A stretch of 54,973 bases of DNA from Calocera cornea HHB12733 (Eukaryota; Basidiomycota; Dacrymycetes; Dacrymycetales; Dacrymycetaceae). Position 1 is the first letter of the stretch; the number at the start of each line of letters is the position of its first letter. The notes beneath the pieces were generated by a model, which had not been told where the DNA came from, did no database searches, and was given only the letters and a program-made list of their open reading frames with translations. The position numbers and the translations under genes are program-made. Where the stretch lies: NCBI GenBank assembly GCA_001632435.1, contig KV424097.1, forward strand, positions 1 through 54,973, written 5' to 3'. Below are positions 42,996 to 53,735 of this stretch, in pieces.

Positions 42996-44459
42996 GCTGC
43001 TGCACCACTCGAGAGGACATGTTCTCCTCGCATAGAGGTTGCTTTGGTGGCTTGAGGGTCATTCGCGACGTCTTGGGCGTGTAGACGCATATACTGTGCT
43101 CTCTCATCCGCCGCCGACCTGTTAGGCGGTGGTGGTGCGTCGAGGAGTGGCGGGATGTGAGATGTGCCGCAGAGCCGACGAGCCGCAGCGCCGCCGCGCA
43201 CGGAGATGGGCGGGAATGGGGATTTGCGAGCGTGACGCAGGAGACTGGATCCTGCGAAGAAGAGTCAGAAGAAGCATGACGCTAGGAGAAGCGCAAGAAG
43301 AAGGCGGCGAAGGAGAGCACAGCACTGAGTCCAGAACCGGTCGAGGGGTCGGAGGCATCAGAGGACCGGGGTGCCCAGCGCGGGTGCGGTGCGTCGGAGC
43401 GTGTGTACAGTAGTATGCATTAACTTGTTATAATGCATTGGCAGTCCGACCGCGTCCGAGACGTTCGTAGCTGTCTGTGGAGATCGCCTGCACCCGCAAA
43501 TGCACGCATCATCCAACGGGCTGATTCGCAGCACCGCGCCCGGGCCCGGCGGTGAATCACTGCACGAACGCTCTCGATCCATCTCGATCAAGAGCACGAT
43601 CATCATGATCAGTCGATCGCCGCCGTGTCTCCCCAGCCGATCAGCGGGAGCACAGCCACTACGCTCGGACCCCAGCGGCCTCGTCAGAAGTCGGCAAGGG
43701 CTTATCAGCACGTTAGCGGGCCTGTCAAACACAGAGACCGTACGCCTGTACAGTTTATAGTACTACTAGTGCAGTGAGGGTGGGCGTTGGTGAGGGGATG
43801 GGGTTGGTTGGTACTACTCCTGTAGCATCCGGTCGGGGGCGGCTAGTTGCTGGTTGTTATCTACTATGCATCCTGCATCGAGTTAGCAGTGCGCAGTAGG
43901 GATGTAGAGCCTGGGAACCTAGCTACTGCACTGCGCAGGAAAAGAAGGGAGGGGTTTGATATTACGAGCGTGTCGCGCGAGGTGAGCTCACGTCCCCAAC
44001 GCCAGCTTCGGGAGTCAGGGGCGCAAGCGGGAGCCGGGTGGAGAGCGCACGATACGCCGCTCGCACGTCACTGTACTGTATTCCCTGTTGCTCCTGCGCC
44101 GGGAAGCGGGAAGAAGCAGAGGGAGGCGCAGTTACGCGTCCCCTAACGTGAACTGTGCGAGGGCACCGTGCTATCGCGCGCACGCAGCGAGGGACGCGCC
44201 TCTCGTCCGTGCGACTCACCCCATTCACTGCTGTATCCCGGCCCAGCCAGCACTCGCCTTTGCCCGCCCAACGTCCCACCGCGCCCGACGCGCACCCAGG
44301 ATGATCCCCTCGTCATAGCCTGCCCCGCCTGCTGCTCCTATCACCCACTCCATCGCGTGCGCACACTTCTCCTTTCCACTCCATCCCATACACTCCTCCC
44401 CTCCTCACCCGAGCCGCACTGTATGCAGCACGGCCCACCCACCTGCCTGCCCGCCACCC
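42996..44459. other. GC-rich intergenic, no gene recognised
   Basis: Contains a small inverted repeat (ATGCATTA...TAATGCAT near 43416-43438). The open frames here are composition artefacts. The right end is the ATG13 promoter region. Confidence 0.45.
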
Positions 44460-45107
44460 ATGTCCACCTCCAACCCGTCCGCGAGCACGAGCGCGAACAG
44501 GAAGGCCGACCAGATCGTCCACCGCTTCTACCTCAAGACCGCCCTCCTCCTCGCCCAGGCCAGGGAGAGCCACGTACACCCGGCCGACCGCGGGGAGGAG
44601 CCGGGCGCGGCGGGAGGGGGAGGGGGAGGGTCGGGCGGGTATGCGAGTGAGCGGGACGGCGCGAGGCGCAAGGCCGACAAGTGGGTCAGTGCCCTCCTTC
44701 CGCTCCTGCGCGATCCCTCGGCAATGTGCTGACGGCAGGTGGGTGGCCCGTGCGTGCAGTTCAACATCGAGACCCCCGACACGCCCCCGCCCTCCCTCGC
44801 CACCGCACTAGCGCACTACCGCACGCTGTCGACCTCCCCGGCCCCCGCCCCGCCGCTCACCGTCCTCCTCCTCCTCCTCATCCCCCCGCTCTCCCCCTCC
44901 CAGCTCCTCGTCCTCCACCCGCCCGCTCAGTCCCCCTCCTCCTCGACGGACGGTTCCGCAGAGGCCGACGGCCAGCGAGGGGAGGGCGCCCAGGGGCCAC
45001 AGGTCCTCACTCCCCCGCCACGCGCAATCGTGCTCGAGAGGTGGGTCGTCGAGCTCGTCCCCCTCTCCGCATCCCAGTCCTCCTTGCCATCAACCTCCCC
45101 CTCCCCC

Positions 45108-45199
<92 letters not shown>

Positions 45200-48080
45200 C
45201 CCCCTCCTCCCACCCGGCCAGCACCCTCCCCCCAGCCCTCCCAGGCGCGGACGACGAGCCCCTGCAGCGCGTCTACAAGCGCGGCATCTCGCTCTTCCGT
45301 GCCCTCTTCCAGCTGCTCCGCCAGCTGCCCGCCTGGCAGCTCATGCGCCGGCTCAGGGCCGCCGGGGTCGGCGAGCGGTATACCGGGGGCGGGGGGAGGG
45401 GCAGGGGCAGGGGCGAGGACGGGCTGGGCGGGCTGAGGCTCGTGCTGCGGCTGCCGGGGGAGGAGCGCGGGGTGCTGGATTTCGGTGCGCCTGTTTCCCG
45501 CACCCGCTGATCGAGCATCCCGCTGACGCGCTGGCACTGTGCTCATGTGCATTCTGTGCGCCCACAGACGCCCTCGCGACGCTCGTCTCCCCCTCCCCGC
45601 GCACGCACACCCACCGCCTCTCGCCAGTGCCGACGCCCCACGGCCAGCTGCACATCGCCTGCACGTACCTCGCCGCGCCCGCCTTTGCCCTGGCCAACAA
45701 AGAGTCCCTCCTCTCCGCGACGTTCATCACCCAGGACCGGCGCGCCGCCTCGCGCTCGCACCGCCGGCCGGCCCAGCAGCCGCACCCGCAGGGGCAAGCG
45801 CAAGCGCAAGCGTACTCGCACTCGCACTCGCACTCGTACGAAGAGCTCGAGGAGAGCGCAGTGTACTCCACAGCGGGGGACGACGGGCTCGGCGAGCCCC
45901 TCCCGCCGAGCCTGGCCCGCTTCAGCAGCTCCCCCGACACGGCCGCGCGGCTCGTTGCCCAAGCGCACGGGGGCAGCCTCGGCAGCTCGCCGGGCAGCCT
46001 GGCCCTCCGCGCCCAGGCGGCCCTGCACGCTTCGCAGTCCCGCTCGCAGTCCCAGTCCCAGGCACAGGCACAGCAGTTCATCCAGTCCCAGTCCCAGCCC
46101 CAGCCCCAGCCCCAGCTCGCAAGCAGCTCCCTCTACTCCTCCCAGTACCAGTACCAGCACCGACTCGCCCCCGGCCCGGGCCGGCCAGACAGCCCCACGA
46201 GCCCGACGCGCATCGCTGCCCCCGGCTCAGGCAGCCCGAGAGGAGGATACTTTGCCAGCCTTGGATCAGGGAAGGACTTGCCCTTTGCCGTGCCGAGCTC
46301 GTCGGACTCGGCCTCCCCGGCTGGGTCGTCGCGTGAGAGGGAGCAGCGGGACCGGGACCGGGACCGGGACCGGGACCGGGACCGGGACCGGGACAGGGAA
46401 AGGGACAGGGACAGGGACAGGGACAGGGAAAGAGAGAGGAAAACAAGCCTCCTAAGCACCGCGAGCAACTCGTCGATCGACCTCCCCCTCCCGCCGGGCC
46501 AGCCCCGCAGGCCCTCGCTCAACGCCCCACACCCGTTCAAGCCCTCCTCCGACGCCTACTCCCCCGCGCCCGGCAGGCTGGGCGGGAGCACACCGAGCCT
46601 TGCCTCCTCCCATCCCAGCCATCCGCCCTCGCCGCTCGCGGCGTACGCGCCTAGGCAGCTGCCATTCCCTACTTCTGCTGGGTCCGGGCTGGAGAGCCAG
46701 GGCCAGGGCCAGAGTCCATCCACCAGCGCACTCGCCGACCCTGGGTCTTCGGCCTCCGGCGACCGGCCCCCGCTCAGGACCACGCGGTACTCGAGCAGCT
46801 TCTCGCACCGGTACTCTTCTGGCTCTGCGGGCTCTGCGCCGGGGACGAGCCCGCTCCCTGCACCTGCAGTGCCGATACCCATGCCGATGCCGATGCCCAT
46901 GGCCGTTCCCTCGGGTGTGCGGCAGACGGGCAGTGGGAGTCCTAGTCTGCTCGCGAGGAGCCTGAGCAACTCGCTCTCCCAGAGCGGGCTGGCCGGGAGT
47001 GGAGGGAGCTACGGCAGCCTCGGCCGGGGCGGCGCGGTCGCCGTGGGGAGCGTGGGGAGCCGGCCGAGCTTTGGCGGGCGGGAGCGGGACGCGCCCCCCG
47101 GCCCTGCAGGCACAGAGCGGGAGCGGGCGGGCAGGGTCGAGAGCGTGCCTGAGGGGGAGGTCGCTGCGGGGAGCTTGGTCGGGAGCCTGTTGGGCAGCGC
47201 GAGCGGGTCGGGGAGCGGGGGCAGCCTCGGCCCGGTTGGGGCGGACGCGCCTAGCGCGGGCAGGAGGTACTCGAGCAGCTTTGATCGGCGCCGGCCGCAG
47301 CTTGGCACTGCTGGAAGCAGCGCGAGTGCGTCTGGATCCTCTGGGCCTCCGCCGCGAGGGGGAAGCGTCGGCAGCGCCTCCGAGCTCGCTGCCGCGCGCG
47401 CAGGGAGCAGTGCGAGTCCCTCGGGCCCGCTGCCCCAGCGCATGCCCGCCTCCGCCGCACCCACCCCGCAGGTGGACGACCCGGACCTGCAGACGTTCCT
47501 CCAGATGCTCGACTCTGGCCCGCGCCTCTCCGGCTCCCCGGGGGGGTCCGCCTTCCTCCCCGCTTCCCAGCTGTCGGCCTCGTCACCACGCCCCAGCGCG
47601 CTCAGCAGCAGTCTGCGGAGGCAGCCCTCCGACCGCCAGCGGTCCGGCACCATTCGCACCGCGCCTGCTCAGCCCCGGGGGGCACTCGACGCCCAGCTCC
47701 GCGCGATGGAGGCGCGCTTCGAGAGCTCGCTCGGCGAGCTCGGCTCCTCCCCCTCCTCCGGCGGCGCTGCAGGGCCGAGCGGGATCTCCCGCCTGCGCCA
47801 AGCCGATGTTCATGTTGGCAGCCCGGACCCGTTCGCCCACGACGACGAGGAGGACAGCGGGTTTGATGGCCGCCGGCCCCGGGTCGGCCGGACGACGTCC
47901 GACGAGCTTGTTGTTGGCCGGATGGAGCAGCCCGGGCCGGAGGAGGGCGTGCCCATCCGCTCCGGCTCGGCGAGGGCGGGGTATGCCCGGAGTGGCAGTA
48001 GGGGCACGGAGCGTGCTGATAGCCGGGAAGCCGGCGAGCGGACGGAGGCCAAGGGCTGGAGGAGGGTGCCCACGGAGTGA
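44460..48080 (+). CDS. ATG13: Autophagy-related protein 13
   Basis: Exons are 44460-44684, 44760-45484 and 45568-48080. The N-terminal HORMA domain reads KADQIVHRFYLKTALLLAQA, then over intron 1 DKW/FNIETPD, ALAHYRTLS, IVLERWVVELVP, an insertion with the poly-C tract, then VYKRGISLFRALFQLLRQLP and AWQLMRRLR, then TPHGQLHIACTYL. The rest is a long disordered Ser/Pro-rich tail with RDRDRD, SQSQSQ and SSSFDRR-type blocks, as expected for the Atg1-binding region. ATG13 is the regulatory subunit of the Atg1 kinase complex that starts autophagy. As given, the coding sum is 3463 nt, one more than a multiple of three, because the HORMA frame shifts across the C run. The run length is therefore probably wrong by one, or variable. 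Confidence 0.88.
45109..45196 (+). repeat. 88-nt poly-C tract inside the ATG13 HORMA exon
   Basis: Uninterrupted C from 45109 to 45196, bordered by CCCCCT units. It would encode polyproline in any frame. The frames on its two sides differ by one base. Confidence 0.95.
46340..46440 (+). repeat. Coding hexanucleotide array (GGGACC / GGGACA)
   Basis: About 14 units encode an RDRDRD/ERDRD run in the ATG13 tail. They grade from GACCGG-type into GACAGG-type units, which suggests stepwise expansion. Confidence 0.85.
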
Positions 48081-48833
48081 CATCCTTCTGTGATCTCTAC
48101 GATGTTGCTTCCTCCCCCTGGGCCCCGGTTATGGCGGTCTCCCTATCATTTCTTCACAACTCCGACGACAGATTACCCTTGGGCTCCGCAGCGAGCGTTC
48201 ACACGATGATGTTACCCCCACACCGCAATCTTCTCTCTCATGTTCCTCAACGTCTCCTCTCCTCCCAATGTCTGTCTCTGATGTCTGATGTTCCCCTGAT
48301 GTTTCCCTCTAATGTTCTCACGTGCCCTTGAGCTGCCGTCTCCGGACCGGGCCATCGTAGGGACTCTCCTCTGTAGCCTAGTGATTTTCTGAATAGACGG
48401 GTCCTTTTGAATAGCTTCTATTGTCATGGGAACTGGTATGTGGGGCCAGGGCTTGCCGCAAGTCTTCTCTAGGGTGGCGCGGTGGGGAAGCGCTTCGCGA
48501 GGGATGCGGGCAACTCGAGTGCTTCTCCAGTCCCTTTGCGGTGGGCCATCTGATCTGCTGAAGTAGCACTTGATGACGACCCCGCCGAGGTGTGTCAGCT
48601 CATAATTGATTAGGTCAGCTAGGAACTCCTCCATCCCTGTCACCGAAGATGGCCAGTGCAGGATGACGGGGCTAGTTTTGATGCTCCCCGGCGCTTCCCT
48701 GAAGAAGTCGTCGATATTTTTGGCTCATCGCTCTCACTCCCTGCACGCATCCTTTCTCAAGACAGGCTTGCTTTGGACTATATAATCCCTCAACCGCCCA
48801 TGGGGCTACCTAATCGCAGCATTGTCTGGTGCT
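48081..48833 (-). CDS. Possible hypothetical protein fragment (48212-48643)
   Basis: Between ATG13 and the third DUF6533 gene a minus-strand frame starts at 48643 with MEEFLADLINYELTHLGGVV, continues IKCYFSRSDGPPQRDW and stays open to 48212. The first 90 residues look protein-like and the rest does not. No family is recognised and no splice partner was found. It may be a fragment or chance. The TGATGTTCCCCTGATGTTTCC stretch near 48285-48305 is repetitive. Confidence 0.25.
48779..48786 (+). promoter_or_regulatory. TATA box (TATATAAT) of DUF6533 gene 3
   Basis: Lies 55 bp upstream of the ATG at 48834. Confidence 0.5.
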
Positions 48834-50342
48834 ATGGATACCTCGGCGCTTGCGGAGCTGTTCCAAACGCTGGGCGACCTGCGGTCCTACCACTCTGGAA
48901 CTGGTGAGCGCGTCTCTCATTGGGGTTATGCGTGATCGTGATCGCATCGAACAGTGGCCGCACTGGCCTTGCTTGGGTATGATATTTTCATTATGATGGA
49001 TCAAGAGGTACATGGTGATCATCGACTTGTGAACACGCTTATCGATTTTATGCCGTAGGTTCAGCACATCTGGATGTACGCGACACGCGCGCTGTCGATT
49101 CAACACGGTTGCACAAAGCTGATATGTGTAGGGCACGATGGAGTAGTTACTGCAAAGGGCCTCTATATAGCCTGTCGTTTCCTTGGAATATACACTCTTC
49201 TGTAAGCGAACTTACCATAAATGAGCGGCTCAGCACTGACAAGATTGAGCAGAGTTGATACCATCAGTAAGCATTATCGCTCAGATAAAAGGCAAATGCG
49301 TGACTTGCCACCCTCCATAGCCAGTACCAATTCTGATCTACCCGATGGGGTGAGTACACATCCCATGCGTAACCAAACTTAATTTCTGATAGAAGCGTCG
49401 AACGACAGTTGTGAGTGGGCGCGTCGTTCGACGAGACATGTTCTGAATAGCCAACCAGCTGCAAAGCCTATCCCCTCTTAATTTTCCTGTACGATATAAC
49501 CTTCCACACTCTGAAAAGATACAATCCTGACGCTGTTCGGCCGAAAGCGGCCTCGAAGCTCTGGCAATCTGTATCAACCTCATTCAGATCTTCCGTATCA
49601 GAGCCTTGGTGCAGGGCAATCGTCGGAGTAAGTCCCCTATATTATCATACGACGGTTTCTCACCATAAACAGTTCTCGTACCGTTGTGGTGCCTTTTCAC
49701 TGGTGAGACATCGCGGTTGCAGGAGGGCACTGAAGTGCTAATTCATGCCGATAGCCAATACTTTGATCTCTATTGCTCTCTCTCTTCTGGTTTCTTCTAC
49801 TACAACCCTCATGACGGCTCCAACAATTGTCACTCTGGATGGTTGCCTTGTGAGCGTCAAGCACCCGCATGTAATGCTGGGTCCATAGTAAGTCTCGTCC
49901 TTCCTCCAGAAGAAGTGGGGCTCACAGCCAAAAGTATCAGCAGTACCGTATACAGCGGTGCGCCCCTAAGTAATCCCTCATGGGAGGCGTAAGAATGCTG
50001 ACAGAGAGGTAGGTACCCTATTTCTCGTTACCCTTGGAAAGTTATACCCATACTTCAACTCTGGACTGGAGACTGCACCAGTACTAACGGTATTCGTCCG
50101 TGATGGCACAGCGTTCTTTGCGGTGTAAGTGTTGTGGTGATTTCTTGGCATGCTTTTGTTTGCTCATGTTTTCTCTAGAATTTTTGGTGAGCCGAGGGAC
50201 AGCCTGCTGAATTGGTAATGCCCACGCTGCACTAGTGGTTGAGCTGGTGAGTTTGATATGGGGCCAAGTTATCACACCCATAAGACCCTCTCTGCAAGAC
50301 ATTGTCAACGTGTGCGTGCGATTCGCTAGACATCCACCTTAG
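48834..50342 (+). CDS. DUF6533 multi-pass membrane protein 3
   Basis: Starts MDTSALAELFQTLGDLRSYH. An intron (GTGAGC...GAACAG) leads to VAALALLGYDIFIMMDQE, a second (GTACAT...CCGTAG) to VQHIW, and then KGLYIACRFLGIYTLL. Later exons give LEALAICINLIQIFRIRALV and LVTLGKLYPYFNSGLE, which match helices of the other two paralogues. It ends near 50342. The exon after VQHIW is awkward. The natural-looking MARWSSY reading is one base out of frame with KGLYIACR. A longer intron ending at GGAGTAG restores the frame but drops five conserved residues. It may be an early pseudogene. Opposite strand to paralogues 1 and 2. Confidence 0.6.
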
Positions 50343-50773
50343 TGAGACGCTGAGCATGTCCCAGTCTTCGGATCGCGATATATGCAATAGCGGTAGGCAT
50401 GGCTAGTCACGGCTGGACAAGGTCTTATGCTGCTTCTAGGGCCCGCGGTTGATCCTACACTTACGGGGCATCGTCGCGCAGCCTTCGTATGCGACAACGT
50501 TCGTCATGACCGAGTTCCAGAGCGAATCCGCATCGAACAGCAAGTCGTCGAGGAAGGCGCCAAGAGGCGCTCTGAGCGATTCGGATGGGTCACCGCCTTC
50601 GGCAGAGTCCGAGGCCTAGAGTTAGGCTGTCAGCAACCTTGGCTGCACGTGCACGTGAGTTGCCTTCGCGAAGCGGATTGCTCTACGCACTGGAAATACG
50701 GAGCTTGGCTGCGTGAACCATTTTATTCATATCAGGTTGAGCGATAATCTACCGACTACCTTGCATATGCGAA
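50343..50773. other. Convergent intergenic region
   Basis: A plus-strand frame at 50427-50747 has no motif and overlaps no splice signals I trust. Left unassigned. Confidence 0.35.
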
Positions 50774-51788
50774 TCACGGCAAAGCCACAAGCTCTCCGCA
50801 CATTGTCGTGACAGCGCTTCCCCTCAACCTGCATTTCCCTGCGCGATCATCCCATATAACCGTCATCTCTCCTCCTCGCTCGCTTACCTGCCTCGCTCGC
50901 AGCTCCTGACCGGGTGGAATGCCGAGCTTTTCGCTCCAGTAGGGCGCCAACAGACAATGTGCAGAACCAGTTACGGGATCCTCAGGGATACCCTCGGCTG
51001 GTGCAAATACGCGAGAGACGAAGGCATATGTCGGATCGAGCGAAGGACTTGTTAATATGACGGTGGTGTACAGATCCGCAAATGCCATCTGTAACAGTGT
51101 TAACGCGGATCTCAAGACTCGGTCAAGGCGATGGCGCACCAGCGGACCGGGGTTTATCTTCAGCCCCTCCAGCATCACACCTCCCACCTCAACGACAAGA
51201 TACGCTCCATAGCTCACTCCCTCACCAGCCCCAAAATACCGGAACTCGATATCCATCCCGAGTGCAGCATACATCGCATCCTTCGCCCTGTCAACCACGC
51301 TGACGGACACTGGATACAGCCGCCCCGCTGGCAATGTGATCTCAATTTCTCTCCCATCTGCAGCAGCACCCGTTGGCGCAAATGACGTAGCGCTGAGTTC
51401 TCCTGACAAAGTATCGAACTTCAATGTACGCGTTCCTCCTGCCGTAACCGTGAAGAGGACGTGCGCCGAGGCCAGAGTAGCATGACCACAAATGGGGAAT
51501 TCCATTTCAGGCGTGAACCACCGCAAGCCGTACCTCCGCACGTCGGCGCTATCACTGGGAGTCCGGCCTCTGGGAACAAGGTACGCCGTCTCTGGCAGGT
51601 TGAACTCCTTCAAAGCCAATGTCAGCAGTGCAGATGTCGCGGGCTCAGAGATGGGAACGCGCCCTTGCAATCAGCTGCCTTTGTGCATCGGACAGTTCTG
51701 TATCGCTGCTCAACAGAATAACACATGCCGGGTTTCCAGTATAGTGTTTGGATGTGAAGGCGTCGACGATTGTGTATTGGATGCCCAT
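50774..51788 (-). CDS. PhzF-family isomerase/epimerase-like protein
   Basis: Exon 1 (51669-51788) begins MGIQYTIVDAFTSKHYTGNP, the standard PhzF N-terminus. Exon 2 (50774-51607) begins EFNLPETAYLVP, carrying the catalytic-type Glu region, then GLRWFTPEMEFPICGHATLA and PEDPVTGSAHCLLAPYW. The two are separated by a 61-nt intron with a GC donor (GCAAGG), a CTGAC branch point and an AAG acceptor. The joined frame is 317 residues, the usual family length. PhzF proteins share the diaminopimelate-epimerase fold. In bacteria PhzF isomerises a phenazine precursor. Eukaryotic members such as MAWBP have other or unknown roles, and this one is probably a small-molecule isomerase. There is no biosynthetic cluster around it. 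Confidence 0.88.
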
Positions 51789-52000
51789 ACGGCGGGATGT
51801 GGATCTGGAGAGCTAAGCGAGTCACCGGCCATTGCCGAAACTGCCGAAACGCGACGGCACGTCGATCGACGACGCGTCAGCAGGCGCGCGACCGTCTAGT
51901 GCCCGGACCATGCCCTCAACTCTGTCGTGTGCTGAGATAATTTATTGAACCCATGACGATATCATAGACAGTATTGCAATCTCGCAGCATCACTGAGTGG

Positions 52001-52556
52001 CTAGAAATAAACCACTGGACTCGACAAAAATACATACAGCCTCGTGATACAGCAAGTACAGATTGATCCATCTCCTTTCAGAAGTCCGGCATAGTCTCGG
52101 TACAAGAACGATAAGTTAACAGTCAAGCGAAATGACAATGGGACGAAGCAGAGACATATCAAGCTTGAGTCAGCAGGCTGTCGTGTTCCCCAAGTCCGAC
52201 CTGCGCTCCACGGCCGCCAACGACCTGCCACTCGGCGACCAGTCTGTCCCGTCCCTACAACCTCATGGACCGGTACGCGGTCACCAGGATTTCCACCACC
52301 AAGCTCGAGGGTATTATTGTCCTTGCGATTCAGATCACCGCGTTCTCGCCTTAGATGGCGGCGGGAATTGTCCCCGTAAGACGAAACGATGCACCAGATA
52401 ATATAGCTCAGCAGAATGATGAAGAGTACAACGGCTGAAGAGAAGGTTAGACATTAGGCTGCACTCCTAAACAACACGGCTTTATGAGGACCTACCCGAG
52501 GCTACGCCAGCTTGTAAACCCGGCGAACTGAAAGTACTGCTGATCTTGCTCCCCAT
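52001..52556 (-). CDS. Small single-pass membrane protein, tandem copy 1
   Basis: Exons 52496-52556 and 52001-52434 are joined over a 61-nt GTAGGT...TTCAG intron (phase 1) and give 164 residues. A short Ser-rich N-terminus (MGSKISSTFSSPGLQAGVAS) precedes one hydrophobic helix (AVVLFIILLSYIIWCIV). The basic stop-transfer SSYGDNSRRHLRRER and a cytoplasmic tail with NPGDRVPV and RVAGRWRPW follow. After RWRPW it is unlike copy 2 and continues about 67 residues further. The layout resembles type III single-pass proteins. No known domain. Intron position and helix sequence match copy 2, which supports both gene models. Confidence 0.6.
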
Positions 52557-53177
52557 ACTGTTGGAAGGCGACAGTCAGGCAGGCAACGACTATATGATAG
52601 CACTAGTGAACCTGCATCATGCATGGTCGGTGTATTTATGCTATCGATTCTACATTGTCAAAGACAGAAACGTCAGCACTTCCTTTGCCCTCTGACAGTG
52701 CCGGCATGAACGGGTCCCAACTTGACAGAGACGATAGATGAGCCGGATATCATGCGCTTACCGCCGCTAAAGCCAGCTACGTATCTAAAACGACTATCTC
52801 CGTCATTGTGCCATGTCCCGCAGTCCTCTGCTTTGAGCGTTTCGGTTGAGTGTTGTTCCTTTAGAAGACGTCGTTCTCCACTGACCGCACAAACCTCCTA
52901 AAGTTCTCGGATCTTCTTGATTTGGGTCGGAATGAATAGTGGGTGGTACAGCCTATGACTCGCGAAAGCAGTAGGTGATCAGATTGAGGTTCGGTAACCT
53001 CCAGTTCAGCCATTGATGGGCATCCCTTTTTCGATGGGCACCTGGACCGGCTGTATTCAAGTGACTTCGGCAGGTAACAAATGGCGCTCAGGTTTACTTA
53101 TACACTCATAAAAGTCTGGTATATGCTCAGCAGTAATAAATAACAAAGTCATCGCGCGACAGGAGATCATAGATGTT
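52557..53177. other. Intergenic, promoter of tandem copy 1
   Basis: No open frame with protein character. Confidence 0.45.
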
Positions 53178-53560
53178 TCACACAGGGGCAGTCTCTTTCC
53201 CTCCGCATATCGGCCCTTCCCTCCACGGCCTCCAACACCCCGCAACCCAACGCCCCGTCTCGCCCGTCCACACGGCCTCCGTCATCGGTATCGTATCGCC
53301 AGGATTTTCGTCTCCCACTTCGATAATCCTGTCTTCTTTTCGGCGCAGAGCGTTGCGTTTGCGCCTTCGCCGGAGGCAGGAGTTGTCCCAATAGGAGGAG
53401 ACCAAGCACCATATAATGGTCATCAGCAGGGCGAGGAATACTATGACGGCTACGAGTGAGGTTAGGGGAGCTCGGCTGAGGTCTGGATGCTGAACTTGAA
53501 CGGACCTATGGCGAGGCCCGCCCGTGTGCCGATTGTACTGAGATCGAAGTTCAGGGCCAT
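53178..53560 (-). CDS. Small single-pass membrane protein, tandem copy 2
   Basis: Exons 53506-53560 and 53178-53449 are joined over a 56-nt GTCCGT...CTCGTAG intron (phase 1) and give 108 residues. MALNFDLSTIGTRAGLAI leads into the helix VIVFLALLMTIIWCLV. Then come SSYWDNSCLRRRRKR, a tail with NPGDTIPMTEAVWTGETG, and RWVAGCWRPWREGP. It aligns with copy 1 from the helix through RWRPW with the same intron phase and site, so the pair arose by tandem duplication. No function can be assigned. The conserved I(I)WC(I/L)VSSY.DN block at the membrane border is distinctive. Confidence 0.6.
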
Positions 53561-53735
53561 GGGACCTTGCGGAGGTGACGAGTTATCGTCTAGAATGCCC
53601 TCCAGAACGCGTCAAAAATCCAGAATGCCCTTTCGCGCTAAAATCATCCACAATGCCCTCAGGGACGTGTCGCGTCGCGCTCATCAGATTGTTGATTCAC
53701 TGCCATTATTCCCAGCTCTTCTCATCACTGCTACA

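Noticed and set aside
45007..45552. Minus-strand frame with a long poly-Gly
   Set aside because: Reverse reading of the poly-C tract in ATG13. No other support.
44739..48080. A single 1113-residue frame for ATG13 exon 2
   Set aside because: It reads through the poly-C run in the wrong frame, losing VYKRGISLFRALF, and through a real intron (45485-45567). The three-exon model fits the HORMA domain better.
48285..48320. Short TGATGTT/TTCCC repeats as a CRISPR-like array
   Set aside because: Only a few base pairs of loose repetition without spacers, in eukaryotic DNA.
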